From assembly GCA_965372465.1 (NCBI GenBank), contig CBDVCK010000125.1:1-9592 (forward strand): a DNA stretch of 9,592 nt, in the 5' to 3' direction. Source of the stretch: GCA-020348445 sp965372465 (GTDB lineage Archaea; Thermoplasmatota; Thermoplasmata; GCA-020350865). A program made the position numbers and the translations under genes. How positions within the stretch are numbered: position 1 is the first letter of the stretch; every line of letters begins with the position of its first letter. Shown here one piece after another: positions 1 through 5,729 of this stretch. Below the pieces are notes generated by a model, which saw only the letters and a list, made by a program, of their open reading frames with translations, searched no databases and was not told the origin of the DNA.

Positions 1-948
1 AGAAATACAACCGAGGGCATAAATATCGTGGCAAGGTGTTTTAATTTCCGTAAAAACGACATTGTCCTTACAACTGACAGAGAACACAATTCCAATCAGG
101 CTCCGTGGCATTTTATGGGTGAAAAAAAGGGTATAAAACATGAGGTTGTGACTTCCAATCCCGACAACACCTTCAATATGGAAGCATTCGAAAATCTCAT
201 GAGCAAGGACATAAAGCTTGTCAGCATGGTTCACACCTCCAATTTGGAAGGATACACCATACCTGCAAAGGAGATAATAAAAATCGCACATGATTGCGGT
301 GCCCTGGTAATGCTTGATGCCTCGCAGAGTGCTGCGCACAGACTGGTGAATGTCAAAGATCTGGATGTGGACTTCATTTCCTTTTCTCTTCACAAGATGT
401 GCGGACCCACAGGCATGGGGGTGCTCTATGGTAAGTACGATCTTCTTTTGGAGATGGAGCCCTTTATTGTGGGCGGCGACACCATATCAGAGACAACCTA
501 CGAATATTCAAAATATCTCGATCCCCCCAAACGATTCGAGGCAGGGCTTCAGAATTTTGCAGGAATCATTGGAAGCGGTGCTGCAATAGATTACCTCTTG
601 GAAATCGGTATGGAGAGCATCCAGGAGCATGAGACAACCCTGAACAGGATAATGACCTCAAAACTCGAAAACATACCTCAGGTGCATATAATTGGCCCCA
701 AAAAGCCCGAGATGCGAGGGGGTATTGTGAGTTTCTGGGTGGATGATATGGACTCCCATGATCTGGCCCTGATAATGGACGAGGTTGCCAATATCATGCT
801 CCGCTCAGGGATGCACTGCGTGCACAGCTGGTTCAAAGCCCATGGAATAAACGGCTCCACGCGGGCTTCTGTGTATCTTTACAATACCGAGGAGGAGGCG
901 AAGTTTTTTGGAGATACCCTGGAGGAGATAGTGGGGAAGGTGGGATAG
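1..948 (+). CDS. sufS: Cysteine desulfurase, SufS/CsdA type (class V aminotransferase), 5' end outside window
   Basis: PLP enzyme that removes sulfur from L-cysteine, giving alanine and an enzyme-bound persulfide for Fe-S cluster or thio-cofactor synthesis in the cytoplasm. The frame is already open at base 1 and reads RNTTEGINIVA, the usual start of the cofactor-binding core, so the ATG at base 28 is internal and the true start lies upstream. Counting the first codon as 1, visible landmarks are: the His of REHNSN (H29), LDASQ with the PLP-pyridine Asp (D106), the Schiff-base Lys in SLHKMCGPTGMG (K132), and the persulfide Cys in RSGMHCVHSW (C273) followed by RASVYLYNTEEE. The RSGxHC context is the group II (SufS) form rather than the IscS loop. 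About 315 residues are present of a family near 400. No sufBCD or scaffold gene is visible downstream, so the sulfur acceptor is unknown. Confidence 0.93.
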   Translation, partial: RNTTEGINIVARCFNFRKNDIVLTTDREHNSNQAPWHFMGEKKGIKHEVVTSNPDNTFNMEAFENLMSKDIKLVSMVHTSNLEGYTIPAKEIIKIAHDCGALVMLDASQSAAHRLVNVKDLDVDFISFSLHKMCGPTGMGVLYGKYDLLLEMEPFIVGGDTISETTYEYSKYLDPPKRFEAGLQNFAGIIGSGAAIDYLLEIGMESIQEHETTLNRIMTSKLENIPQVHIIGPKKPEMRGGIVSFWVDDMDSHDLALIMDEVANIMLRSGMHCVHSWFKAHGINGSTRASVYLYNTEEEAKFFGDTLEEIVGKVG

Positions 949-951
949 AGC

Positions 952-966
952 CGAAATCAATATAAC
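952..966 (+). promoter_or_regulatory. BRE/TATA promoter for the 134-residue exported protein
   Basis: CGAAATC (952-958) followed by AATATAAC (959-966) resembles an archaeal BRE plus TATA box. Initiation about 25 bases downstream would fall near 987 and give a leader of roughly a dozen bases. That leader would contain GGTGAT (989-994), a full match to the 16S anti-Shine-Dalgarno core, five bases before the ATG at 1000. Inferred from sequence only. Confidence 0.5.
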
Positions 967-999
967 CCATAATATTCATCTATTCCATGGTGATTATGC

Positions 1000-1404
1000 A
1001 TGTTTAAGAAAAAATCGGGTATAAAGAAATATAAATTACCTTTCCTGCTGATGCTTTTTGCATTAGTTATGAGCTTTATAGTGCCCACCTTTTTAGCCCA
1101 ACCGACAGTGCAACAGAAGGATAATGAGAATTATTCCAACTCCGATTTCTCGTACTGCATCGATCCCGGTTTTATGATTGTGAACTACAACGAACCCTCA
1201 AATCCCTGGGTTGTGGTTAATTACTACTATGAAAATGGCTCACAAATCAGGATGGTTTATGTTGTGGACAATACTTTTTCCCCTACCTTGGATTCGGATT
1301 ATCAGGGCAATACAATAGAAGTTTTTGATAAATATGGAAGATTGTCTGGCTACGGAATTAAAACCAACAGCAAATCCAATATCTATGTTTACGTTCCTTT
1401 TTAG
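1000..1404 (+). CDS. Small exported or membrane-anchored protein, unknown function
   Basis: I do not recognise this 134-residue protein. It has a Lys-rich start (FKKKSGIKKYK), then a hydrophobic segment at about residues 13-33 ending PTFLAQP, which reads as a signal peptide or an N-terminal anchor. The rest is a polar, Tyr/Asn/Val-rich region with alternating hydrophobic residues (for example WVVVNYYY and YVVDNTF), suggesting a small extracellular beta-sheet domain. The single Cys is at residue 53. The start is well supported: GGTGAT at 989-994 sits at ideal spacing and a TATA-like box lies further upstream. It follows the desulfurase stop by 51 bases, has its own promoter, and converges on the next gene with only 27 bases between stops. 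No catalytic motif or lipobox is evident. Confidence 0.7.
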   Translation: MFKKKSGIKKYKLPFLLMLFALVMSFIVPTFLAQPTVQQKDNENYSNSDFSYCIDPGFMIVNYNEPSNPWVVVNYYYENGSQIRMVYVVDNTFSPTLDSDYQGNTIEVFDKYGRLSGYGIKTNSKSNIYVYVPF

Positions 1405-1410
1405 GTGTGG

Positions 1411-1447
1411 AAAAAATACCTGAAAAGGATTTCATGTTCCTTTTTTT
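1411..1447. terminator. Probable bidirectional terminator between convergent genes
   Basis: AAAAGGA (1423-1429) and TCCTTTT (1438-1444) form a 7-bp inverted repeat around an 8-base loop. On the plus strand it runs into seven T's (1441-1447). On the minus strand the A-run at 1411-1416 supplies six U's. Archaeal termination depends mainly on T-tracts, so both convergent transcripts could end here. The right arm lies inside the last codons of the minus-strand gene. Confidence 0.5.
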
Positions 1448-1986
1448 CGGTCAAATGCAATTATAATAATGCATATGCAAATGTAAAGGCCAATTAATAA
1501 TATTAGTGTGGGGTGGATTTGCTCATTATCATTCTTTAACTCATATGGAAATTTTCCTCCAGATAATGTCCTACCAGCTATTTTTTCTCCTGTGGGTTCG
1601 TAGGTCAATACAACCCCCCAGCTCGGCTGCACCTCACTTTTTTCATGTATTATCATTATATCTATTGCATCTAACTTATTATTCAAGTTACAATCATGAT
1701 ATTCTATATAATATCCCTTTGATATATTTTCAGAATATTCGGATATTAATCCGGTTTCCATTAAAGTTAGATGGTTATCATATAATGATATCCTCACTTT
1801 TTCTGACTTTACCGATCCTTGAAAAGTACCATACCATTTTGTTTCATTTGCCCATTCAGGACTTTTTGAAAAAAACAAACTGGGACATGGGGGATCCGCT
1901 TTTATAAAATTCGCCAAATTGATCATACTTAATAAGAACAATAATGTGATGTATATCGTTATTAATTGTTTCCTCGCAAGATTCAT
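1432..1986 (-). CDS. Exported protein with C-terminal membrane anchor, unknown function
   Basis: This 184-residue protein is not a family I can name. Residues about 8-28 form a signal peptide or N-terminal anchor ending near KADPPCP. The extracellular part spans about 31-158. Residues 161-178 (LILLIGLYIC onward) are a transmembrane segment followed by a basic DRKKGT tail, so the C-terminus should face the cytoplasm. Residues 63-131 (KVRISLYD to the YEP at 129-131) align with the C-terminal region of the PKD protein at 4133-4972. They share a TGL(I/V)S...SE...KG stretch and a D-x-N-x4-L-x3-D spacing (D98, N100, L105, D109). The coding strand is noticeably A+T-richer than the nuclease and dphB genes. 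The start is set by a TATA box about 29 bases upstream and no clear Shine-Dalgarno, which suggests a leaderless mRNA. A 133-codon open frame on the opposite strand lacks any such features and is taken as a shadow. Confidence 0.72.
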   Translation of the reverse strand: MNLARKQLITIYITLLFLLSMINLANFIKADPPCPSLFFSKSPEWANETKWYGTFQGSVKSEKVRISLYDNHLTLMETGLISEYSENISKGYYIEYHDCNLNNKLDAIDIMIIHEKSEVQPSWGVVLTYEPTGEKIAGRTLSGGKFPYELKNDNEQIHPTLILLIGLYICICIIIIAFDRKKGT

Positions 1987-2010
1987 ATTAAAAATATATG
2001 ATTATTATTC

Positions 2011-2020
2011 GTTATATAAC
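2011..2020 (-). promoter_or_regulatory. TATA box for the 184-residue exported protein (leaderless promoter)
   Basis: GTTATATAAC is itself palindromic and is centred about 29 bases upstream of the ATG at 1986. That is the distance expected when archaeal transcription starts at or next to the start codon. The absence of a Shine-Dalgarno in the intervening A/T-rich stretch agrees with a leaderless transcript. Confidence 0.5.
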
Positions 2021-2027
2021 TATCACA

Positions 2028-2046
2028 TACATGTAAGTTACATGTA
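2028..2046. promoter_or_regulatory. 19-bp perfect palindrome, candidate operator
   Basis: TACATGTAAGTTACATGTA is a perfect inverted repeat with 9-base arms around a central G. It also contains two copies of the self-palindromic TACATGTA spaced 11 bases apart, about one helical turn. It lies eight bases upstream of the TATA box of the 1432-1986 gene and nine bases past the stop of the flavin-reductase-like gene. This fits a dimeric HTH regulator controlling the downstream gene. No run of T's follows on the minus strand, so an intrinsic terminator is less likely. Confidence 0.5.
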
Positions 2047-2055
2047 GGAAAAACC

Positions 2056-2565
2056 CTACCTCTTCAAAACCAGCTCACCCATGACCCTGTACTCGCTTTT
2101 CCAGTAACTCAGGGCTTTTTCCCTGTTATAATTCTCTTCTCTATGTGCTGCAACAACCTCACCCACGAACCAATCATGGGAGCTTCCGAAACCCAGCTTT
2201 TGGACATTTGTGCACTCGAAATTCACCGGGCATTCTTCAATAAGCACCGATTTTATTATCTTGGTTTTCATGGGAGTCAAGCCAGTTTCCTTGAACTTAT
2301 CCACTTTTCTACCTGAAATATTGCCGCAATAATCCACCTTTTCCACTAGCTCCTTTGTTGGAATGTTCACCCCGAAATCCTTGATTTCCTCCAGTAATTT
2401 ATGAGAATATCTCTTGGGATGAACCCCTATTCCTATCATGGGTGGAGTGAAAGATAATTGGTGAACCAGCCCGATTGCTATTATGTTCTTCCCCACAGTC
2501 ACCAGAACCACTGGAAATGCAGGGAACTCCTTTCTTGCCTCTTTCAAATCGATTTCGGATTTCAT
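2056..2565 (-). CDS. Flavin reductase-like, FMN-binding domain protein (flavoredoxin/DIM6-NTAB type)
   Basis: This 169-residue protein covers a whole flavin-reductase-like split-barrel domain. These proteins bind FMN as dimers and act as NAD(P)H:flavin oxidoreductases or as electron carriers; the substrate here cannot be read from sequence. Visible family features are FPAFPVVLVTVGKNIIAIG (about 14-32), SFTPPMIGIGVHPKRYSH (38-55), FGVNIPTKELVEKV (64-77), CGNISGRKVDKF (80-91) and the C-terminal strand HDWFVGEVVAAH (130-141). The SFxPP and FxVNIP segments line the flavin site in relatives. The ATG at 2565 is chosen because the domain begins right after it and a GGAAGG Shine-Dalgarno-like element lies at 2572-2577. 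It is divergent from the DHH nuclease gene, so the 120 bases between them hold both promoters. It could be co-transcribed with the 1432-1986 gene, but the palindrome and TATA box between them argue for separate control. Confidence 0.88.
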   Translation of the reverse strand: MKSEIDLKEARKEFPAFPVVLVTVGKNIIAIGLVHQLSFTPPMIGIGVHPKRYSHKLLEEIKDFGVNIPTKELVEKVDYCGNISGRKVDKFKETGLTPMKTKIIKSVLIEECPVNFECTNVQKLGFGSSHDWFVGEVVAAHREENYNREKALSYWKSEYRVMGELVLKR

Positions 2566-2617
2566 GGATATCCTTCCCTATGTTATATCACAACTGATTT
2601 GGGTAATTGCGTTTTTC

Positions 2618-2625
2618 ATTTATTA
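2618..2625 (-). promoter_or_regulatory. Possible TATA box for the flavin-reductase-like gene
   Basis: On the minus strand AATAAATG would place initiation near 2595, giving a leader of about 30 bases that includes the GGAAGG element (2572-2577). A second A/T element, TGATATAA (plus 2583-2590), sits slightly too close to the ATG for a standard start. The choice between them is uncertain. Confidence 0.3.
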
Positions 2626-2646
2626 TCTCTTTGCTGCTATATTATC

Positions 2647-2660
2647 TCAAAACCTTTATC
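2647..2660 (+). promoter_or_regulatory. BRE/TATA promoter for the DHH nuclease (leaderless)
   Basis: CAAAACC followed by TTTATC is a BRE-plus-TATA-like element with the TATA part centred about 28 bases upstream of the ATG at 2686. That spacing predicts a leaderless mRNA. Only a weak AAGG precedes the start codon, in agreement. It also supports starting the gene at 2686 rather than further upstream. Confidence 0.45.
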
Positions 2661-2685
2661 CTTTTTACAAGGCATACACCCAATA

Positions 2686-4122
2686 ATGTCCCGACTTTTG
2701 AGCAAGGCAAAAGAAATCGCAGATTTTCTAAAATCCCAAAACCAAGTCCTCATAGTAACCCACATCGATGCTGACGGCATTTCAGCGGGCAGTATAGCAT
2801 CCCAAACCCTGAAAAGAAAAGGTGTGGAGCATGAGGTCAGGTTCGTAAAGAAACTTGATGAGCACGAGATAAAAAAGATAAAAAACCAGAATCCGAATCT
2901 TGTATGGTTCACTGATCTGGGAAGCGGAGCCCTGCCCATGCTGAATGGACTGGATGTTGTAATTACGGACCATCACGTTCCTGCAAAAAAAGGGCCAACC
3001 CGAAAGGACAGGACAAATATTTTGAATTGGGCAGATTCCGATATAGCTGACCGCAATTTTCATCTCAATCCTCATCTGTTCGGAATAGATGGAGCAAACG
3101 ATCTTTCAGGTGCCGGAACAACCTATCTGGTTTCAAAGATGATGGACAAGAATAATTTAGATTTGGCTGCACTGGCAATTGTGGGTGCGGTGGGTGACCT
3201 TCAGGATACCAAACAATTGAAGCTCGTTGGAACCAACAGGGATGTGTTGCAGGATGCAAAAAAGGCCGGCGTTCTGCACTGGAAAAAGGATATCAGGTAC
3301 TTTGGAAGGGAGACAAGACCTGTATACAAACTACTTCAGTATGCCAACGATCCATTGATTCCGTTTCTCACAGGCAAGGAGGAGGCCTGCATAGATTTTC
3401 TAATGGAGCTTGGAATCAGTCTAAAACACGAGGAACAATGGCGCAGGTGGATAGACCTTTCCCTTGAAGAGAAGCGTCTTGTATCCTCCGAAATAGTGAA
3501 ACTGCTGCTCTCAAAGGGCTTTGGTCACGAAATCGCAAAGCGCCTCATAGGAGAGGTGTACCTCCTCACAAATGAAGAGGAAGGAACAGAGCTTCGGGAT
3601 GCCAAGGAATTTGCAACGCTTTTGAATTCATGCGGAAGATATGATAAAGCAGTGGTGGGTTACAATGTCTGCCTGGGAGACAGAGAAGAATGGCTCGAGA
3701 GGGCAAGGGTGCTTCTGCGCGGACATAGAAGGACCCTTGTTGATATGCTCCAGGTAATCAAGGAAAGCGGGATTACGGAAATGAACCACATCCAGTATTT
3801 CCATGGAACTGATAAGGTCCCGGAAAATATTGTGGGAACTCTCGCAGGGATGCTTCTGGGAGGAGAAGAGGTAAGAAGGGATTTACCGGTTTTGGGCTTT
3901 GCACTCACCTCTGAAGGAGAAATCAAGGTTTCAGCAAGGGCCACAAGAATCCTTGTGAATAATGGACTTGACCTCTCTGTTGTCATGAAAGAATCCTCGG
4001 AAAAAGTCGGCGGTGTGGGTGGAGGACACAATATCGCTGCAGGTGCCACGATTCCAAAGGGTAAGGAGGAGGAATTTTTGGCTTTCGCTGAAAAATTGAT
4101 AAAGAAACAGATGAGGAAATGA
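2686..4122 (+). CDS. DHH/DHHA1 phosphoesterase, archaeal RecJ-like single-strand exonuclease
   Basis: This 478-residue protein has the DHH core plus a C-terminal DHHA1 domain. In archaea this group includes the GINS-associated nuclease (GAN), the relative of eukaryotic Cdc45, which acts at replication forks and in repair; assigning this protein to GAN rather than another RecJ paralogue is inference. Metal-binding motifs are intact: DADG (D28, D30), FTDLGSG (D77), DHH (95-97) and the Asp of VGAVGDLQD (D171). The DHHA1 signature GGGHNIAAG is at 445-453 and should grip the nucleic acid. The frame is open back to 2458, but that part overlaps the divergent flavin-reductase gene and its translation looks non-coding. 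The M at 2686 precedes the family's usual N-terminus (MSRLLSKAKEIADFL) and has a well-placed TATA box. It converges on the PKD gene with only 10 bases between stops. Confidence 0.92.
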   Translation: MSRLLSKAKEIADFLKSQNQVLIVTHIDADGISAGSIASQTLKRKGVEHEVRFVKKLDEHEIKKIKNQNPNLVWFTDLGSGALPMLNGLDVVITDHHVPAKKGPTRKDRTNILNWADSDIADRNFHLNPHLFGIDGANDLSGAGTTYLVSKMMDKNNLDLAALAIVGAVGDLQDTKQLKLVGTNRDVLQDAKKAGVLHWKKDIRYFGRETRPVYKLLQYANDPLIPFLTGKEEACIDFLMELGISLKHEEQWRRWIDLSLEEKRLVSSEIVKLLLSKGFGHEIAKRLIGEVYLLTNEEEGTELRDAKEFATLLNSCGRYDKAVVGYNVCLGDREEWLERARVLLRGHRRTLVDMLQVIKESGITEMNHIQYFHGTDKVPENIVGTLAGMLLGGEEVRRDLPVLGFALTSEGEIKVSARATRILVNNGLDLSVVMKESSEKVGGVGGGHNIAAGATIPKGKEEEFLAFAEKLIKKQMRK

Positions 4123-4132
4123 TTGTTTGGAA

Positions 4133-4972
4133 TTAGAGAGTTTCGGGATCCATCATGGGCATCTGGTTTGGTTCATATATCAATTGGAAACTATCACCGT
4201 CTTGAATTGATACACCGCCATCCCCTGCAATAGAGAACCAATCTAAAACACTCAAGATAGAATTACCCTCGTAGTCGTCAAAATATATACCATCTGCATT
4301 GTTTGGTGGAAAGCCCTTATCCGTTTCAGAAAGGCTTGATACAAGCCCCGTTAATTTAACATCATTTGTATCTGTACCATTGTAAATATTATACCTGATA
4401 TTGGTTAGAGCCAGCTGTTCGTCTGTACCGTCGGTTCCGCTAACCGTTAAGGTCCAAGCGATATTAGCGATGGGAGTATCATATTTTTGAGGATTTAGAT
4501 CCACTGTGGGTGTCGTTTCCTCCACAACAGTTACTGTTATTGCAACTTCGTCGATACCACCGTTTCCATCCTCAACATTTAAAGTAACGTTATATTCTCC
4601 GGGAAATGTATAGGTATGGACTTCTTGTATGCCATCCCCGGTATTCGGGTTGCTTGAGGTGGCATCAGGGTCTCCAAAATCCCAGCTGAATTCCAGATCA
4701 TCTTCATCCGGGTCAGTTGAATTTGCTGCATCGAAATTGACCGGTTGATTGGCAATTGGATTTTCAGGCGAGTATGTGAATTCTGCAGTCGGTGGTTGAT
4801 TCTCTCCATTTCCATTGTCATCATCACCACCATCACCCATTAACAGAAAACCTATGACAGCAATTACAATAACCACAACAACCACGATGGCAATTATCTT
4901 CTTTTTGGAACCGCCATCGCCAGCTGATTTTTCGGGCTTAACCTCGATAGTCTTTTCTTCCTTCTTTGCCAT
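4133..4972 (-). CDS. Membrane-anchored surface protein with a PKD domain
   Basis: This 279-residue protein has a charged cytoplasmic start of about 25 residues (Lys/Glu-rich), a transmembrane helix at 26-45, and an acidic Asp/Gly/Asn linker (46-58). A PKD domain follows at 59-150, with PPTAEFTYSPENP, the FSWDFGD core motif and a YTFPGEYNVTLNVEDGNG strand. After it comes a 125-residue C-terminal domain without a name I can give. The N-in topology puts the PKD and C-terminal domains outside the cell, so a role in the envelope, adhesion or protein-protein contact is the likely reading. The C-terminal part (about 192-268) matches the 184-residue orphan at 1432-1986, and its FDxxxGxxxLSxxDxF pattern recalls the C-terminal sheets of archaeal pilin-like proteins. 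The start at 4972 leaves the basic GSKKK directly before the helix. The gene lies between NAC (114 bases upstream) and the convergent nuclease. Confidence 0.82.
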   Translation of the reverse strand: MAKKEEKTIEVKPEKSAGDGGSKKKIIAIVVVVVIVIAVIGFLLMGDGGDDDNGNGENQPPTAEFTYSPENPIANQPVNFDAANSTDPDEDDLEFSWDFGDPDATSSNPNTGDGIQEVHTYTFPGEYNVTLNVEDGNGGIDEVAITVTVVEETTPTVDLNPQKYDTPIANIAWTLTVSGTDGTDEQLALTNIRYNIYNGTDTNDVKLTGLVSSLSETDKGFPPNNADGIYFDDYEGNSILSVLDWFSIAGDGGVSIQDGDSFQLIYEPNQMPMMDPETL

Positions 4973-5000
4973 GCTACCACTTGCGCTTTCATGACCATCA

Positions 5001-5018
5001 TTATTTATTAATCTTTCG
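5001..5018 (-). promoter_or_regulatory. BRE/TATA promoter for the PKD protein
   Basis: Read on the minus strand, CGAAAG (plus 5013-5018) precedes ATTAATAAATAA (plus 5001-5012). Initiation about 25 bases on would be near 4981, leaving a leader of under ten bases and no convincing Shine-Dalgarno. This indicates that the PKD gene is transcribed independently of NAC although both lie on the same strand. Confidence 0.5.
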
Positions 5019-5086
5019 AAAAGTTGTTTTCGCGGTTAATTCGATGATATTAGTATTAAAACAAGATTTAAAGGCAGTTTTGACAA

Positions 5087-5440
5087 TTAACTTTTTTCGC
5101 CCATGAGTTTGATTATCGCCTCCGCAGGCTCTCCGTTGCAGTCCTCCAGAGCCTTTTTGGCTTCCTCTTCCGAGACTCCTGTTTGTTGGGCAACAAGCAT
5201 GATGTCCTCCTGTGGAATTCCGGATTCGGATGTGACCTCTTCTACCGTTCCTGCTACAGTGTATGTCTTCTGACCCTGCACCTCCATACACGTTACCTCT
5301 GCATCCCTTATTATCAGGGTTTTTTCGGATGTCTTTATAATTACCTCTTCTACATTCTCGATAGGCTCGATATTGACGCCTTGCCTCTTCATCATAGCCT
5401 TGATCTGTTTTGGGTTTATGCCCCGACCGCCAGGAATCAT
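5087..5440 (-). CDS. nac: Nascent polypeptide-associated complex protein (archaeal NAC)
   Basis: Archaeal NAC is a homodimeric ribosome-associated chaperone that contacts nascent chains at the exit tunnel; it is the counterpart of eukaryotic alpha-NAC. The 117 residues are a normal length. The N-terminal MIPGGRGINPKQIKAMMKR is characteristic of archaeal NAC. The beta-rich NAC domain runs to about residue 66 (EEVIIKTSEKTLIIRDAEVT and KTYTVAGTVEEV). A C-terminal UBA domain (about 75-114) contains the LVAQQTGVSEEEAKKALED helices and the PAEAIIKLM end. The ATG at 5440 is supported by GGTGA (plus 5445-5449, four bases away) and by the family's conserved N-terminus. A TATA-like box lies at plus 5474-5484. 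It is on the same strand as the PKD gene, which has its own promoter, and is divergent from dphB across a 289-base gap. Confidence 0.95.
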   Translation of the reverse strand: MIPGGRGINPKQIKAMMKRQGVNIEPIENVEEVIIKTSEKTLIIRDAEVTCMEVQGQKTYTVAGTVEEVTSESGIPQEDIMLVAQQTGVSEEEAKKALEDCNGEPAEAIIKLMGEKS

Positions 5441-5473
5441 GGTTTCACCAGGGGTATATCTTTTTCGTTCTCC

Positions 5474-5484
5474 TTAAATATTGT
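5474..5484 (-). promoter_or_regulatory. TATA-like element for nac
   Basis: On the minus strand CAATATTTAAG lies so that initiation would fall near 5454. The leader would be about 14 bases and carry the GGTGA Shine-Dalgarno (plus 5445-5449). Positions fit, but the element is a modest match. Confidence 0.4.
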
Positions 5485-5594
5485 GGCTGACATTGATCCT
5501 CTTAAATGCAATATCAATATTACCACTATGGATTAAGGGTGGGAGCCCTGAGGTTTAAGACAAAATTGTTGATTAATTATAACCTAAGGGCAAA

Positions 5595-5635
5595 GTGGTC
5601 TATGAATTTATCATACTGGAAATGGAATAGACCAC
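5595..5635. other. Stem-loop with 9-bp perfect stem in the nac-dphB gap
   Basis: GTGGTCTAT (5595-5603) pairs exactly with ATAGACCAC (5627-5635) around a 23-base loop. The gap 5441-5729 holds no gene I can support, apart from the two divergent promoters, this inverted repeat and the TATAACCTAA pair. The stem could be a protein-binding inverted repeat, part of an unrecognised structured leader or small RNA, or coincidence. No T-tract follows, so it is not an obvious terminator. Confidence 0.4.
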
Positions 5636-5660
5636 GCTGGAGGGGGTTGGTGGTGGGTGA

Positions 5661-5704
5661 ATTATAAAAAAAGGGAAAAGATATCTATCAGCTTTTGTAT
5701 AACC
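5661..5704 (+). promoter_or_regulatory. Promoter region of dphB
   Basis: Two A/T elements are candidates. ATTATAAAAAA at 5661-5671 would give a leader near 35-40 bases that includes AAGGA (5717-5721). GTATAACC at 5697-5704 is centred about 29 bases before the ATG and would give an almost leaderless mRNA. The presence of a recognisable AAGGA slightly favours the upstream box. Confidence 0.4.
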
Positions 5705-5729
5705 TAACAAAGTTTCAAGGAATGAGAGC

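Larger units (their letters stand above)
5578..5707 (+). repeat. Direct repeat TATAACCTAA, two copies 120 bases apart
   Basis: TATAACCTAA occurs at 5578-5587 and again at 5698-5707, exactly 120 bases apart, both in the non-coding gap before dphB. Each copy contains a TATA-like core. The second ends 22 bases before the dphB start codon. They may be duplicated promoter or regulator-binding elements, but ten A/T-rich bases can recur by chance. Confidence 0.35.

Noticed and set aside
1506..1907. 133-codon open frame on the plus strand opposite the 184-residue gene
   Set aside because: It has no ribosome-binding site or coherent domain. The minus-strand frame has a signal peptide, a C-terminal anchor, a promoter and similarity to the PKD protein.
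2458..2685. Upstream in-frame extension of the DHH nuclease
   Set aside because: It overlaps the coding region of the divergent flavin-reductase gene, its translation is Cys/Tyr/Leu-rich with no family similarity, and the conserved N-terminus plus TATA box point to the start at 2686.
3660..4049. Long antisense frame inside the nuclease gene
   Set aside because: It lies wholly inside a confidently assigned gene, has Ser/Pro-rich non-family sequence, and is a codon-usage shadow.
4815..4840. CAT/CAC-rich run resembling a simple repeat
   Set aside because: On the minus strand it encodes the Asp/Gly/Asn linker after the membrane helix of the PKD protein, so it is ordinary low-complexity coding sequence.
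5602..5667. 21-codon open frame in the nac-dphB gap
   Set aside because: It is very short, Trp/Arg-rich, without a proper Shine-Dalgarno, and overlaps the stem-loop. It cannot be supported without expression or conservation data.
5441..5729. tRNA or C/D-box RNA in the gap
   Set aside because: No T-loop GGTTCRA motif, no acceptor stem pairing and no properly spaced RTGATGA/CTGA boxes were found.
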